From an uncultured Planctomycetaceae bacterium (GTDB taxonomy: Bacteria; Planctomycetota; Planctomycetia; Planctomycetales; Planctomycetaceae), in NCBI GenBank assembly GCA_913031625.1, contig CAJWGB010000030.1, positions 1 to 35,582 on the forward strand: a stretch of 35,582 nucleotides of DNA. The letters run 5' to 3'. Under the pieces are notes generated by a model. It had not been told where the DNA came from, ran no database searches, and was given only the letters and a program-made list of their open reading frames with translations. The translations under genes and the position numbers were made by a program. Below, in pieces: positions 1-8,407 of the stretch (position 1 is the first letter of the stretch; every line of letters starts with the position of its first letter).

Positions 1-696
1 TGAGCACCATCATGGGATGACGACACTCATGAATCTTGGCACGCCAGAGTGCCAGCTGGTCTGACGAGAGTTCAACCTGCGGTTCCGTGCGGCTGAATTG
101 CGTTGTGTTGGAGGGAATTCCGTGTGAAATGGTTTTCATAGTCCACCCTTTTGGGGTTGCCAAAATCGCCCCTTTCGAAAAACCATCAGGCTGTGGACCA
201 AGATGAAGTTCGACAGCCAGACAACTGGACAGGGCCACGTGGCCCGTGTGGCAGGTGCTCCCTGCCTGTTTATGACTTCGGAGCGCCTACTTAACATTCT
301 CGAACAAAAACTGCGTGGAATTCCCAAGGGATACTGTTACGTGGGGAATCTCCTATGGGGGACACACCCCGTTTTCCAGGACATGTTAGTCTTAGACACT
401 ACAGAGTGCGGGTATACCCACTGCTTGAGCTGGGCAGGGCAAAGTGGGTTTGAATGAGTAAGCCTCAGAACAAAGTGAGCAGTAACCCGCACTACGTACT
501 ACCATATCCCCCACACTAGGTAGTCGGGTATTCCCGTTTCCCGGGAGGGGTTTGTTGCCTGATCCATTTTCACTACAACCAGCGTTGAAGCCATTGCTGT
601 CGTTCGACGAAGTAGCTCGAAACATCCTGGACGGTCACTAAAACCCAGATTTACCCAGCACTCTCAAAATCCGCTGCAATTCGAAACGGCCCCCCC
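1..696. other. Gene-free stretch upstream of pgi
   Basis: I find no convincing coding sequence on either strand in these roughly 700 bases: the short open frames overlap each other, lack ribosome-binding sites and have no recognisable protein character. The stretch holds several short palindromes, including GGGTATACCC at 410-419 and a composite hairpin at 485-529. I see no match to tRNA, rRNA, RNase P or tmRNA signatures. It may contain the pgi promoter or an unrecognised RNA; the upstream neighbour lies outside the window. Confidence 0.5.
485..529. repeat. Composite hairpin upstream of pgi
   Basis: ACCCG (485-489) pairs with CGGGT (525-529), and inside it ACTACC (498-503) pairs with GGTAGT (519-524). 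The left side has an eight-base bulge and the loop is 15 bases. There is no T-tract, so a standard intrinsic terminator is unlikely. It could be a structured leader or a protein-binding palindrome; function unknown. Confidence 0.35.
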
Positions 697-2100
697 ATGT
701 CAGACCTCATTACGTACTCTCCCGACGCAGCACTCGGCTACCTCCGGGATGGCACGCTGGACGGGTTGCGGGATTCCATCACGGCCGCCGCACAGGAAAC
801 CATAGATGATGTGGAACTCTGGCAAAGCGGTGGAGAAATTCCAGAACAGAAGCAGCCTCTGGACGCGGGATTCATTCAGTGGCCGGAAGAGCTCCTGCTG
901 GACCTCTCCGAAAATGGAGACGAAAGCCTCGTTGCACGTATTGAATCCTGTGCCCGAAGACTCAGAGAAACAGTCGATTCGGTCGTCGTCCTTGGCATTG
1001 GCGGTTCCTATATGGGAATGCGCGCCATGTTCGAGGCGCTGAACCACCCGTTTCACAACGAACTGTCACGCGAACAGCGCGGAGGAGTACCCCGCATCTA
1101 CTTTGAAGGGTGGAATGTAGACTCTGATCGCCAGTCAGGTCTGCTGGAGTTGCTGCGAGCCCGCGGCGCAGACGGAACGGCCCCGGATTCGCGCACCGCT
1201 GTGATCGTGATCAGTAAGTCTGGGGGAACACTGGAAACAGCGGTCTCGTTTCGCATGTTTCGGCAGCTGCTTGAGGAACAGTCTCCTGACGAATTGCAGA
1301 AACTGATCGTGCCGGTCACAGGAGCAAGTGGAAAACTGAGGTCGCTCGCCGATGAAGCCGGCTTCGAGGACATTTTCACAATCCCCGATGGCATCGGCGG
1401 CCGGTTTTCCGTGCTCACCCCGGTAGGACTTCTACCGGCAGCAGTCGCTGGCCTCGACATTCGCCAGCTGCTGCAGGGCGCTGCAGATATGACAGACCAC
1501 TTTCGCACGGCTGAATACGGCAGCAACGCTGTTCTCGACTACACCGCAGTCTGTCATGCCTTTGAAACACAGCTCGGCATGGGAACTCGACTGCTTTCAA
1601 CATGGGGAAGTCGGCTGGAGGCCGTTGGGCTGTGGTACGACCAGTTGTTGTCGGAAAGCCTCGGCAAAAACGAAAAGGGGGCCACTCCAATTACTGTGGT
1701 CAATACGCGAGACCTGCACAGTCGCGGCCAGCAGCATCAGGAAGGGACTCGCGACAAACTGATCACCAATGTCCTTCCGGGCGTACCAACCGGTGACCCG
1801 TTGTCTCTGCCGTCTCGGACAGACGACTTCGATCAGCTGAACAAGTACGCCGGCTTTGACCTGCCGAAGATCCTGCAGGCAGCCATAGATGGCACCAATA
1901 AGGCATATGCGGACGACAATCGGCCAACAACCGACCTGGCGCTGGGGTCAATTACCGCACATACCATCGGCCAGATCTTCCAGATGCTGATGCTGACGAC
2001 TGTTGTCGAAGGCAGACTGGTTGGCACGAATCCTTACGGGCAGCCAGGCGTCGAAGCGTATAAGATCAACATGAATGCGATCCTCTCCGGCGACGCGTAG
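697..2100 (+). CDS. pgi: Glucose-6-phosphate isomerase
   Basis: Cytosolic enzyme of glycolysis and gluconeogenesis that interconverts glucose 6-phosphate and fructose 6-phosphate. The 467-residue product has the two sugar isomerase (SIS) folds of the family: VLGIGGSYMGMRAMFEAL near residue 100 is the first phosphate-binding loop and ISKSGGTLET near residue 170 the second. The C-terminal half contains SESLGKNEKG and a DLHSRGQQHQEG segment resembling the PGI active-site region of the shorter bacterial type (about 450 residues in Bacillus-like enzymes), so the length fits that subfamily. The ATG at 697 follows a run of C with no Shine-Dalgarno sequence, but it is the only sensible start before the conserved part. 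It stands alone, convergent with the downstream sulfatase. Confidence 0.95.
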   Translation: MSDLITYSPDAALGYLRDGTLDGLRDSITAAAQETIDDVELWQSGGEIPEQKQPLDAGFIQWPEELLLDLSENGDESLVARIESCARRLRETVDSVVVLGIGGSYMGMRAMFEALNHPFHNELSREQRGGVPRIYFEGWNVDSDRQSGLLELLRARGADGTAPDSRTAVIVISKSGGTLETAVSFRMFRQLLEEQSPDELQKLIVPVTGASGKLRSLADEAGFEDIFTIPDGIGGRFSVLTPVGLLPAAVAGLDIRQLLQGAADMTDHFRTAEYGSNAVLDYTAVCHAFETQLGMGTRLLSTWGSRLEAVGLWYDQLLSESLGKNEKGATPITVVNTRDLHSRGQQHQEGTRDKLITNVLPGVPTGDPLSLPSRTDDFDQLNKYAGFDLPKILQAAIDGTNKAYADDNRPTTDLALGSITAHTIGQIFQMLMLTTVVEGRLVGTNPYGQPGVEAYKINMNAILSGDA

Positions 2101-2172
2101 TATTGAGGAGCCGAGGCCCTACAGGCAGTGGGGCTTACAAGGCGGGAGCTGTAGCCGCGCGGGGCAACTGGC

Positions 2173-3633
2173 TTACTTCAGCGGAACCGGGCTCCCCGTA
2201 ATTCTCCCGGCGCCACGTTGCCCCGTCCCCTGGCGGCCGTTGTCGCCCAGATCAGTACGAGCCTCTTCCGCCCGTTCAAGCAACCTCTTCACCACGGCAG
2301 GATGTTCAGCGGCGACGTTCGTTGAGCACCCGGTGTCTGCTACTAAATCGAACAGGATCGGTTGGCTGCCCTCGCCCTTCTTAAAGTGCGGGTGCCGCGT
2401 GAAACTGCTGAGCGGGACAAACAGTTTCCAGCGACCACTGCGGACAGCGTGCAGTTGCTGGCGATCGTAATAGAAGAATGCCTCGTAAGGACTCTTTCCA
2501 TCTTCGAACATCAGGCTTCTGATGTCGTGGCCGTCAATCTGATGCGTAACAGGCTGCTCTGTGAGATGAGCGAGCGTGGGCATGAAGTCCATGGTGGTTG
2601 CCAGTTCCTCACACACGGTGCCAGCCGGAATACGACCGGGCCACCACATCAACGTGGGCGAACGAAACGCACCTTCCGATGTCGTATAACCACGACCATG
2701 CAGAGGGCGATTGGTTCCGCGTGAAGGGCTCGACATGTCCGCTGCCATCGGAGCACCATTATCACTCATCCAAATCACCAGAGTGTCACTGTCGAGTCCC
2801 CGCTTTTGCAGGTGGTCCAGAATCTGTCCGGTCGACCAGTCAATCTCCTCGATCGAATCTCCCCACGGCCCGTTCCTGCTTTTCCCCCGAAACGAATCAC
2901 TGGCGAACGGAGCACGAGTGCTCCCGGGCATGCATTGGGGAAAGTACACAAAGAACGGTGACTCTTTGTGGCGGTCAATGAAGTGCAGGACTTCTTCAGT
3001 CGTGCGTTTCGTAAGCAGATTGCGGTCAACGGGAGCATCAATGACTTGCTCTCCTTCCATCAGCGGAAGGAAGGGCCACAGTTTTCCGTCCAGGCGATCA
3101 CCGAGCCGCTGACCGGTGGCTCGAGTCATATCATCGCTGTAGGGAATGCCAAAGAATCGGTCGAAGCCCTGCCTCGTCGGCAGAAACTCCGGTTGATCGC
3201 CAAGGTGCCATTTGCCAAAGATTCCCGTAGCGTAGCCGCGCTCTTTCAACACTTCGGCAATGGTGATTTCAGAACCTGCAAGTCCGTACGGAGAAACCGG
3301 CCGAAGGACGTGGCCGTCCCTTGGATTAGAGTGCATCCCCACGCGTTGTGCGTAGCAACCCGTCATCAGAGATGCACGAGATGGCGTACAGACGCCTGCA
3401 GTGACGCAGAAGTGAGTGAACTTTCGCCCCTCGGCCGCCATTCTGTTCAGATGCGGGGTTCGGTGAACCTTCGATCCAAACGGCTCGATGTCTCCGTAAC
3501 CAAGGTTGTCGCAAAAGATCAGGATGACATTCGGCGGTCGGCCCGCCTCTGCATGATCGAGCAACGTCCAGGCTGCCATCAAGGATGTCAGGGATGCGAT
3601 CAAGACCCGCACACGGTTCACGGTGTTCTGCAT
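2173..3633 (-). CDS. Secreted sulfatase (arylsulfatase A-like, formylglycine type)
   Basis: Hydrolyses sulfate esters, probably on algal or host polysaccharides, outside the cytoplasm. The 486-residue protein starts with a hydrophobic signal peptide (residues about 8-30, ending HAEA). The formylglycine motif C82-T-P-S-R-A is intact and would need an anaerobic or FGE-type maturase not in this window. Other sulfatase signatures are NVILIFCDNLGYGDIEPFG (residues 35-53), GKWHLGD and a late MSDNGAP metal-ligand motif. The first metal pair reads Asp-Asn rather than the usual Asp-Asp. The ATG at 3633 follows AGGAG by seven bases. It is last in a minus-strand series after the symporter and phytase-like genes, separated by a 265-bp repeat-bearing gap, so its own promoter is possible. 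Substrate cannot be read from sequence. Confidence 0.93.
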   Translation of the reverse strand: MQNTVNRVRVLIASLTSLMAAWTLLDHAEAGRPPNVILIFCDNLGYGDIEPFGSKVHRTPHLNRMAAEGRKFTHFCVTAGVCTPSRASLMTGCYAQRVGMHSNPRDGHVLRPVSPYGLAGSEITIAEVLKERGYATGIFGKWHLGDQPEFLPTRQGFDRFFGIPYSDDMTRATGQRLGDRLDGKLWPFLPLMEGEQVIDAPVDRNLLTKRTTEEVLHFIDRHKESPFFVYFPQCMPGSTRAPFASDSFRGKSRNGPWGDSIEEIDWSTGQILDHLQKRGLDSDTLVIWMSDNGAPMAADMSSPSRGTNRPLHGRGYTTSEGAFRSPTLMWWPGRIPAGTVCEELATTMDFMPTLAHLTEQPVTHQIDGHDIRSLMFEDGKSPYEAFFYYDRQQLHAVRSGRWKLFVPLSSFTRHPHFKKGEGSQPILFDLVADTGCSTNVAAEHPAVVKRLLERAEEARTDLGDNGRQGTGQRGAGRITGSPVPLK

Positions 3634-3898
3634 CGGTAACTCCTGTTAAGCCGCTCGCAGCGGGAATCTCCCGACTGCCAGAGTCTCTCTGTGGTGAACA
3701 ACCTCTGTGATCTCTGTGGTTGTCCCACAAGCGAGCACAAGCTGTAAGAAATGGATGGCGGTGGGCGATACCCACTCTACTGTGACAGTGGTCAGTTTCA
3801 TCGGTAACGCCTGTGCAACTGTGAACTTTGAGTTTGCTGTTCGCCGGTGTGATTACCACAGAGATCACGGAGGGCTCCGAGAGAATTGCAGAGGCATT
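3634..3898. repeat. Repeat-bearing intergenic spacer
   Basis: This 265-bp gap contains two inverted copies of a dispersed repeat: ACCTCTGTGATCTCTGTGGT at 3701-3720 and its reverse-complement form ACCACAGAGATCACGGAGGG at 3855-3874. A partial third copy, TCTCTGTGGT, sits at 3686-3695. Between them lies the short hairpin GTGGGCGATACCCAC at 3761-3775, a type of motif that yields spurious 'VGxAH' reading frames. No gene is supported here. Confidence 0.6.
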
Positions 3899-4852
3899 CT
3901 ATCTGGAAGAATACAACCAGTCAGGACGCAGCTTGCGCAGGTTAAGAATCGCGATTCGTGGCGGCCCCGGAGGAAATGAATCGTAGCAGAGTGCGAGGCG
4001 GTGATCGTCAATCCAGCAGACGCCTTCCCAGTTGCCCTTGCCGATCTCCCCGAGCAACTCTTCGAGATCGATGGGCTCCCCAATCGGAACAAGCGTTTTC
4101 TCTCCGTGATCAAGTTTGAACAACACCAGCCAGTGATAGCGGAACCGACTGCTGCGACTCGCCTGAGGGTTCTCGGCGCTGACCAGTCCGAGCAGTCCCC
4201 ATCCGCCGGAGGGAGTGCGGATCCACTCAAGGTCGGGCATCCGAAAACGGTAGCCCTTCGAGGGGGGATCCAGTTTGACGGTGTAGGCCGGAATCTTCGT
4301 CACCTCACCCGGACGTTCATTCGCTCCCAGTTTGTGAATCATCACGACAGGGTCGAGTGCGACCCCCGTCAGCCGATCCTCGAGTTCCAGCGGCACGTCT
4401 GTTGGCTGCAGATATCCGCCTTCCCAGCACAGTGCGATTTGGCTATCGCGGCCCTCCGCACGAATTGCGATACCTTCCAGACCGCGGTTGCCAATTTCGT
4501 TATAATTTTCCGGGTATTGAGTGACGATTCCGTCCCTGTCGATCAGACACCGCAGTCGTTCCGACAGAACAACCACTCGACCGTCCCCCAGTCGACCGAT
4601 GGACTCAAGATCTGCCGCCAGGTCATGCCCCAGAGGAACATGCTCCTCTTCGGCCACGCTGACGATTGAGAATCGTTCCTCCGTTTCAAGTGATGCATTC
4701 AGGCGAATAAGTCGCCCGTTGACCTGATCGTCGACGACGGTGAGTTGGCCGTTAATCAATGCGATCCCGGAATACTCTCGTCGGCGATTGGGCTCATCCG
4801 CAAGGGCGACGACAAACAGCGTTGCCACAATTGACGCGAGTGCATACTTCAT
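3899..4852 (-). CDS. Secreted phytase-like / esterase-like beta-propeller protein
   Basis: A 317-residue exported protein of uncertain role. An N-terminal signal peptide (MKYALASIVATLFVVALA, then charged residues) indicates export. The body contains repeated propeller-like phrases: YSGIALINGQLTVVDDQ, LGDGRVVVLSERLR, GLEGIAIRAEGRDSQIALCWEGG and WEGVCWIDDHRLALCYDS. The 'GLEGIA' and 'WEGV' phrases with acidic neighbours resemble the phytase-like/esterase-like family (PF13449) and related SdiA-regulated propellers, but I cannot confirm the family without a profile search. The start ATG has only a weak purine-rich upstream stretch. It begins 56 bp after the symporter gene on the same strand, so co-transcription is likely. 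Hydrolysis of a phosphate or ester feeding the transporter is an inference only. Confidence 0.7.
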   Translation of the reverse strand: MKYALASIVATLFVVALADEPNRRREYSGIALINGQLTVVDDQVNGRLIRLNASLETEERFSIVSVAEEEHVPLGHDLAADLESIGRLGDGRVVVLSERLRCLIDRDGIVTQYPENYNEIGNRGLEGIAIRAEGRDSQIALCWEGGYLQPTDVPLELEDRLTGVALDPVVMIHKLGANERPGEVTKIPAYTVKLDPPSKGYRFRMPDLEWIRTPSGGWGLLGLVSAENPQASRSSRFRYHWLVLFKLDHGEKTLVPIGEPIDLEELLGEIGKGNWEGVCWIDDHRLALCYDSFPPGPPRIAILNLRKLRPDWLYSSR

Positions 4853-4908
4853 GGATTACTCATCCGTGTCTCTGCAACCAGAGCGATCGCAGTCCGTCAT
4901 CGTCATGA

Positions 4909-6711
4909 TCAGTTCTGTGCGTCTTCATCACCTGAGGGAGGTTCATCACTGTCGGCTGAATCCCCGTTGTTCTGATCCTTTTGGGGGGTGCTGGATTGTT
5001 CATCGCTGTCACCGTCGGAGTCAGGGTCACTCTTATCGTCAGAGTTTTTGTCCGGATGAACCTGAGCATACTCTGACTTCAGTTTCTCACCCTCGGTCAC
5101 TCCAAACTTCGCCCACATACCCAGGTACATCCCGGCAATCAGGACGACCGTAATGCCGCCCACCATTCTGGCGTGTTTCCACGGAGTAATGTCCACGTCT
5201 TCACTGTACTTCTGCTCGTAGGCATCCGGGCGAGGCCTTGCCATTCTGATGGCACTCATAACGGCGACAATGAAGAGAAAGTTGATCGCGGCGAGATGCA
5301 GAAAGTGCATTTCCGTATTGAAGAACACGTTGCCCTTAATGATTCCGAAATACGTCTGAAAGCACACTCCGCAGACAAGCCCCACATTGGCCGCAATCGC
5401 AGGCGTCCGCTTGCTCACAAAGCCCATGAACACGATCGACAGCAGGGGAATGTTCAACACCGCCGCGATTGATTTCATGGTATTAAACAGGCCAGCTTCC
5501 TCGGAGAGGCTGGAGAACACCAGAGCAAGAACCACACTCAGGGGAATCATGACAACGCCGAAGATCTTGCCGACTTTGACAGTCTGCTGATCGGTTGCTT
5601 CTTTGTTGATCAGCCCCCTGAACAGGTCCATACTGAACAGCGTGCAGCCACTATTCAGGAAACTGTTGAATGAACTCAGAATCGCGCCGAAGATTGTGGC
5701 TGCGAAGAACCCAACCGCCCATGGGGGCAGGACGAGATTCACCAGAAAGCCGTATGCTCCATCACCGCCGGTAGATGGTCCTTCTCCACTGCTGAATGCA
5801 ATGTGCCATGCAATGATGCCCGGCAGAATCAGGTAAAGCGGCCCAAGCAGCTTCATGACTGCTGCAAATAGAACGCCCTTCTGACCTTCGGCCAGATTCT
5901 TTGAGGCGAATGTTCTCTGAACAATTCCCTGATTGGTGCACCAATAATAGGTAACAACCAGTGTCATCCCGGTAAACAACACCTCCCACGGGATATCGGC
6001 GTTGCTGTCGCCGATGGGACTCAGTCGTTGAGGGTATTTGTCGAACAGCACGGACACCCCCTCGGTCATGCTGCCTCCACCAATGTGAGACAGACCAAGA
6101 ATGGGAATCATCAATCCACCAATCACAAGTCCGATGCCGTTGACGGTGTCGGAAACCGCAACAGCCTTCAAGCCGCCAAATAATGCATAGCATCCGCCAA
6201 CGACGGCGAGCGACGAACAGACAACCGCAAGTGTTATTGTGCGGCTTTCGGTTCCGAGAGTTTCTTCCACACCAAACACAGGAATCATGAACTCAGCCCC
6301 CGTCAACAGAACAAACGGAAGCACATTGAGAACGATTGAAGCGAGAAAGATGACAGATGTGATTGATCGTGTGGATGAGCTGTATCGCAGTTCAAGGAAC
6401 TGCGGAATCGTTGTAATTCCACTCTTCAGGTAGCGAGGAAGAAATACCACGGCCATCAGTACAATGGCCAGTGACGACCATACTTCCCATGCCATCACCA
6501 CCATTCCGTTTCGGTAAGCCCCACCGTTCAAACCAACCAGTTGTTCGGTCGACAGGTTTGTGAGCAGCAGTGAACCTCCCACGACAAACCACGGCAAACT
6601 GCGACCCGCCAGAAAGTAGCCTTCCGAGGTTTCCTGGTTGTCACCTTTGGTTCTCCACCATGCGACGACGGCCACGAGTGCAGTGAAGAAGATAAATGTT
6701 GCTGCTGTCAT
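4909..6711 (-). CDS. Sodium/solute symporter (SSS family, vSGLT-like)
   Basis: Inner-membrane transporter, probably importing a sugar or related solute with sodium. The 600-residue protein has about 13-14 hydrophobic segments. SSS signatures near the N-terminus are GYFLAGRSLPWFVVGGS and NLSTEQLVGLNGGAYRNG, which closely parallel the vSGLT-type NISAEQ motif, followed by the conserved GITTIPQFLELRY phrase. The last 60 or so residues form a hydrophilic, strongly acidic tail rich in Asp, Ser and Gln, beyond the usual family fold. It is the first gene of a minus-strand group with the phytase-like protein and sulfatase. The ATG at 6711 lacks a clear Shine-Dalgarno sequence. The exact substrate is unknown. 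Confidence 0.9.
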   Translation of the reverse strand: MTAATFIFFTALVAVVAWWRTKGDNQETSEGYFLAGRSLPWFVVGGSLLLTNLSTEQLVGLNGGAYRNGMVVMAWEVWSSLAIVLMAVVFLPRYLKSGITTIPQFLELRYSSSTRSITSVIFLASIVLNVLPFVLLTGAEFMIPVFGVEETLGTESRTITLAVVCSSLAVVGGCYALFGGLKAVAVSDTVNGIGLVIGGLMIPILGLSHIGGGSMTEGVSVLFDKYPQRLSPIGDSNADIPWEVLFTGMTLVVTYYWCTNQGIVQRTFASKNLAEGQKGVLFAAVMKLLGPLYLILPGIIAWHIAFSSGEGPSTGGDGAYGFLVNLVLPPWAVGFFAATIFGAILSSFNSFLNSGCTLFSMDLFRGLINKEATDQQTVKVGKIFGVVMIPLSVVLALVFSSLSEEAGLFNTMKSIAAVLNIPLLSIVFMGFVSKRTPAIAANVGLVCGVCFQTYFGIIKGNVFFNTEMHFLHLAAINFLFIVAVMSAIRMARPRPDAYEQKYSEDVDITPWKHARMVGGITVVLIAGMYLGMWAKFGVTEGEKLKSEYAQVHPDKNSDDKSDPDSDGDSDEQSSTPQKDQNNGDSADSDEPPSGDEDAQN

Positions 6712-6952
6712 TTGAGAAATCGCCTGATCGAGTCAATCGCCTGAAGATCGCCAACATAGCGACTGCGCAGTTTCCAAAATACTCTGGCGTGCGAATTCCT
6801 TAACAACACTGAGAAAGGTGAGGTGTCGTGCTGCAGTGACTGCAGGTTCCGCCTCCATCGCAACGACTGATCGCTTCCCGCTCTGGCCGGCCCTCGCTTC
6901 GCACGCGCGGCCGGCTTTGGTGCCGCAGTCCGCTCGTGCATTCGGAAGCTGC

Positions 6953-8245
6953 TTATCGTGGCTTTCTCTGAGCCAGTCTTTTTGTCACGATGTCCAGGTT
7001 TCGGCGTTCTCCGGAACCAGATTTCAGGACGCAGCCATTCGCAGATTTCGCCACCACGGCTGCACGCATGACAGTCACAATCTGCTGTGCGACAGCCTTG
7101 ATGACGGCAGGAACGACAGCGTTACCGAACTGGCGGTACGCCTGAGTGTCAGAAACCACCTGGCCCGGGCCTGCGAGGTCTTCCGGAAATCCCATGAGTC
7201 GTCCTGCTTCCAGAGGGGTCAGTCGCCGCGGGTTCTTTCCGTCGCCCTGAGGAATCAGAATCTCTGACCCATCCTTGTGATAACGTGCACTCAGCGTTCT
7301 GGTTGTTCCCCCCAGTTTGGCAACCGTACACCCAAAGCCATTCCCTTTGCGGCGATGCTTCTCAGCGTAATCCTGCAGGTACTGCCACAACTTGTCTGAC
7401 AGCGTGTATCGATCCTCCACCTCTGCCTGCAGGATCTGATGCAGTTTTGGTCGAGGTGTTTCCGGCGGAGTTGGAAATGCGAACGGTGGGGCCTCTCCAA
7501 AGACATCTCGTCGGAACCCGACAATGAATATTCGTTCGCGGTGCTGCGGCACGTAGTCGGCTGCATCAATGATACGATTAAAGACCTCGTACCCGAGTTC
7601 CTGCAGCGTTCCTTCAATCGTACTCCACGTCCGGCCACGGTCGTGCGACTTGAGGTTCTTCACGTTCTCCAGCAGCAGGGTCGGCGGCTGCTTGCGATCG
7701 ATGATTTCGCACAGATGAAAAAAGAGTGTGCCCTGCGTTCGATCACGAAAACCGTGAGCTCGTCCAAGACTGTTCTTTTTTGAGACTCCAGCAATAGAGA
7801 ATGGCTGACATGGAAACCCGGCGGCCAGCAGGTCGTGATCGGGAATGTCTCCACAGGCTGAGATTTCGGTCACATCTCCAGCCGGGTTTTCACCGAACCA
7901 GCTCTCGTAGGTCTTCTGTGCGAAGCGGTCGTTCTCACAGGAGAACACACATCGACCGCCCACCGATTCCAGCCCCAATCGCAGTCCTCCGATCCCGGAA
8001 AACAGATCGATAAACGAAAACGGCAGCGTGGTTTCTGGTTTCGTCATTGGGGTGGCATCCGTGACCTCTGTTTCCGGGAACAGCAGTCGAGTCATTTCCG
8101 GCTCGACATCCTGAGGGTCGGCAAACTCGAGAGCATCCTCAAGCAGTGACCGCACAAGCTCATCTTCGCTCATTTGCAGCCGTTCAGCCAGCGCACTCAC
8201 GCGCCGCTGAATGTCGTCTGGCAACTGAGTGATCTGTCCGTGCAT
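6953..8245 (-). CDS. DNA (cytosine-5-)-methyltransferase, Dcm/M.EcoRII-like, with N-terminal RHH segment
   Basis: Transfers a methyl group from SAM to C5 of cytosine in DNA. Motif I is FIDLFSGIGGLRLGLE, motif IV GFPCQPFS with the catalytic Cys, motif VI ENVKNLKSHD, motif VIII QHRERIFIVGF, and motif X RQFGNAVVPAV. The stretch AGVSKKNSLGRAHGF and TQGTLFFHLCEII closely resembles E. coli Dcm and M.EcoRII, so CCWGG is the likely target (inference). Residues about 1-40 look like a ribbon-helix-helix DNA-binding unit (ITQLPDDIQRRVSALAERL...), which could autoregulate. I chose ATG 8245 because AAAGGAG lies nine bases upstream; a GTG at 8266 would put that site inside the gene. The product is 430 residues. 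No restriction enzyme or vsr gene is adjacent, so it appears to be an orphan. It is divergent from the DUF1501 gene. Confidence 0.93.
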   Translation of the reverse strand: MHGQITQLPDDIQRRVSALAERLQMSEDELVRSLLEDALEFADPQDVEPEMTRLLFPETEVTDATPMTKPETTLPFSFIDLFSGIGGLRLGLESVGGRCVFSCENDRFAQKTYESWFGENPAGDVTEISACGDIPDHDLLAAGFPCQPFSIAGVSKKNSLGRAHGFRDRTQGTLFFHLCEIIDRKQPPTLLLENVKNLKSHDRGRTWSTIEGTLQELGYEVFNRIIDAADYVPQHRERIFIVGFRRDVFGEAPPFAFPTPPETPRPKLHQILQAEVEDRYTLSDKLWQYLQDYAEKHRRKGNGFGCTVAKLGGTTRTLSARYHKDGSEILIPQGDGKNPRRLTPLEAGRLMGFPEDLAGPGQVVSDTQAYRQFGNAVVPAVIKAVAQQIVTVMRAAVVAKSANGCVLKSGSGERRNLDIVTKRLAQRKPR

Positions 8246-8407
8246 GGTCCCGGTCTCCTTTGGCACCCGATTGTCCGAACCAGGTTGCTGGATTCAACCG
8301 GAGACCCAGTTGGAATTCCAGCTTCGCTCAGGTTGGATGGAGGCCCGAGGGCTGTTAACGCGGCCAGCTGACCGGTACCATGAATGTCTGCCTGCACGAG
8401 GAAAACT

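Noticed and set aside
203-457. Open frame of 84 codons upstream of pgi
   Set aside because: No ribosome-binding site, no recognisable family, overlapped by comparable frames on the other strand, and composition unlike the confirmed genes.
3761-3775. GTGGGCGATACCCAC as a regulator operator
   Set aside because: It sits inside a repeat-rich spacer downstream of one gene and far from a start; it is better explained as part of a dispersed repeat.
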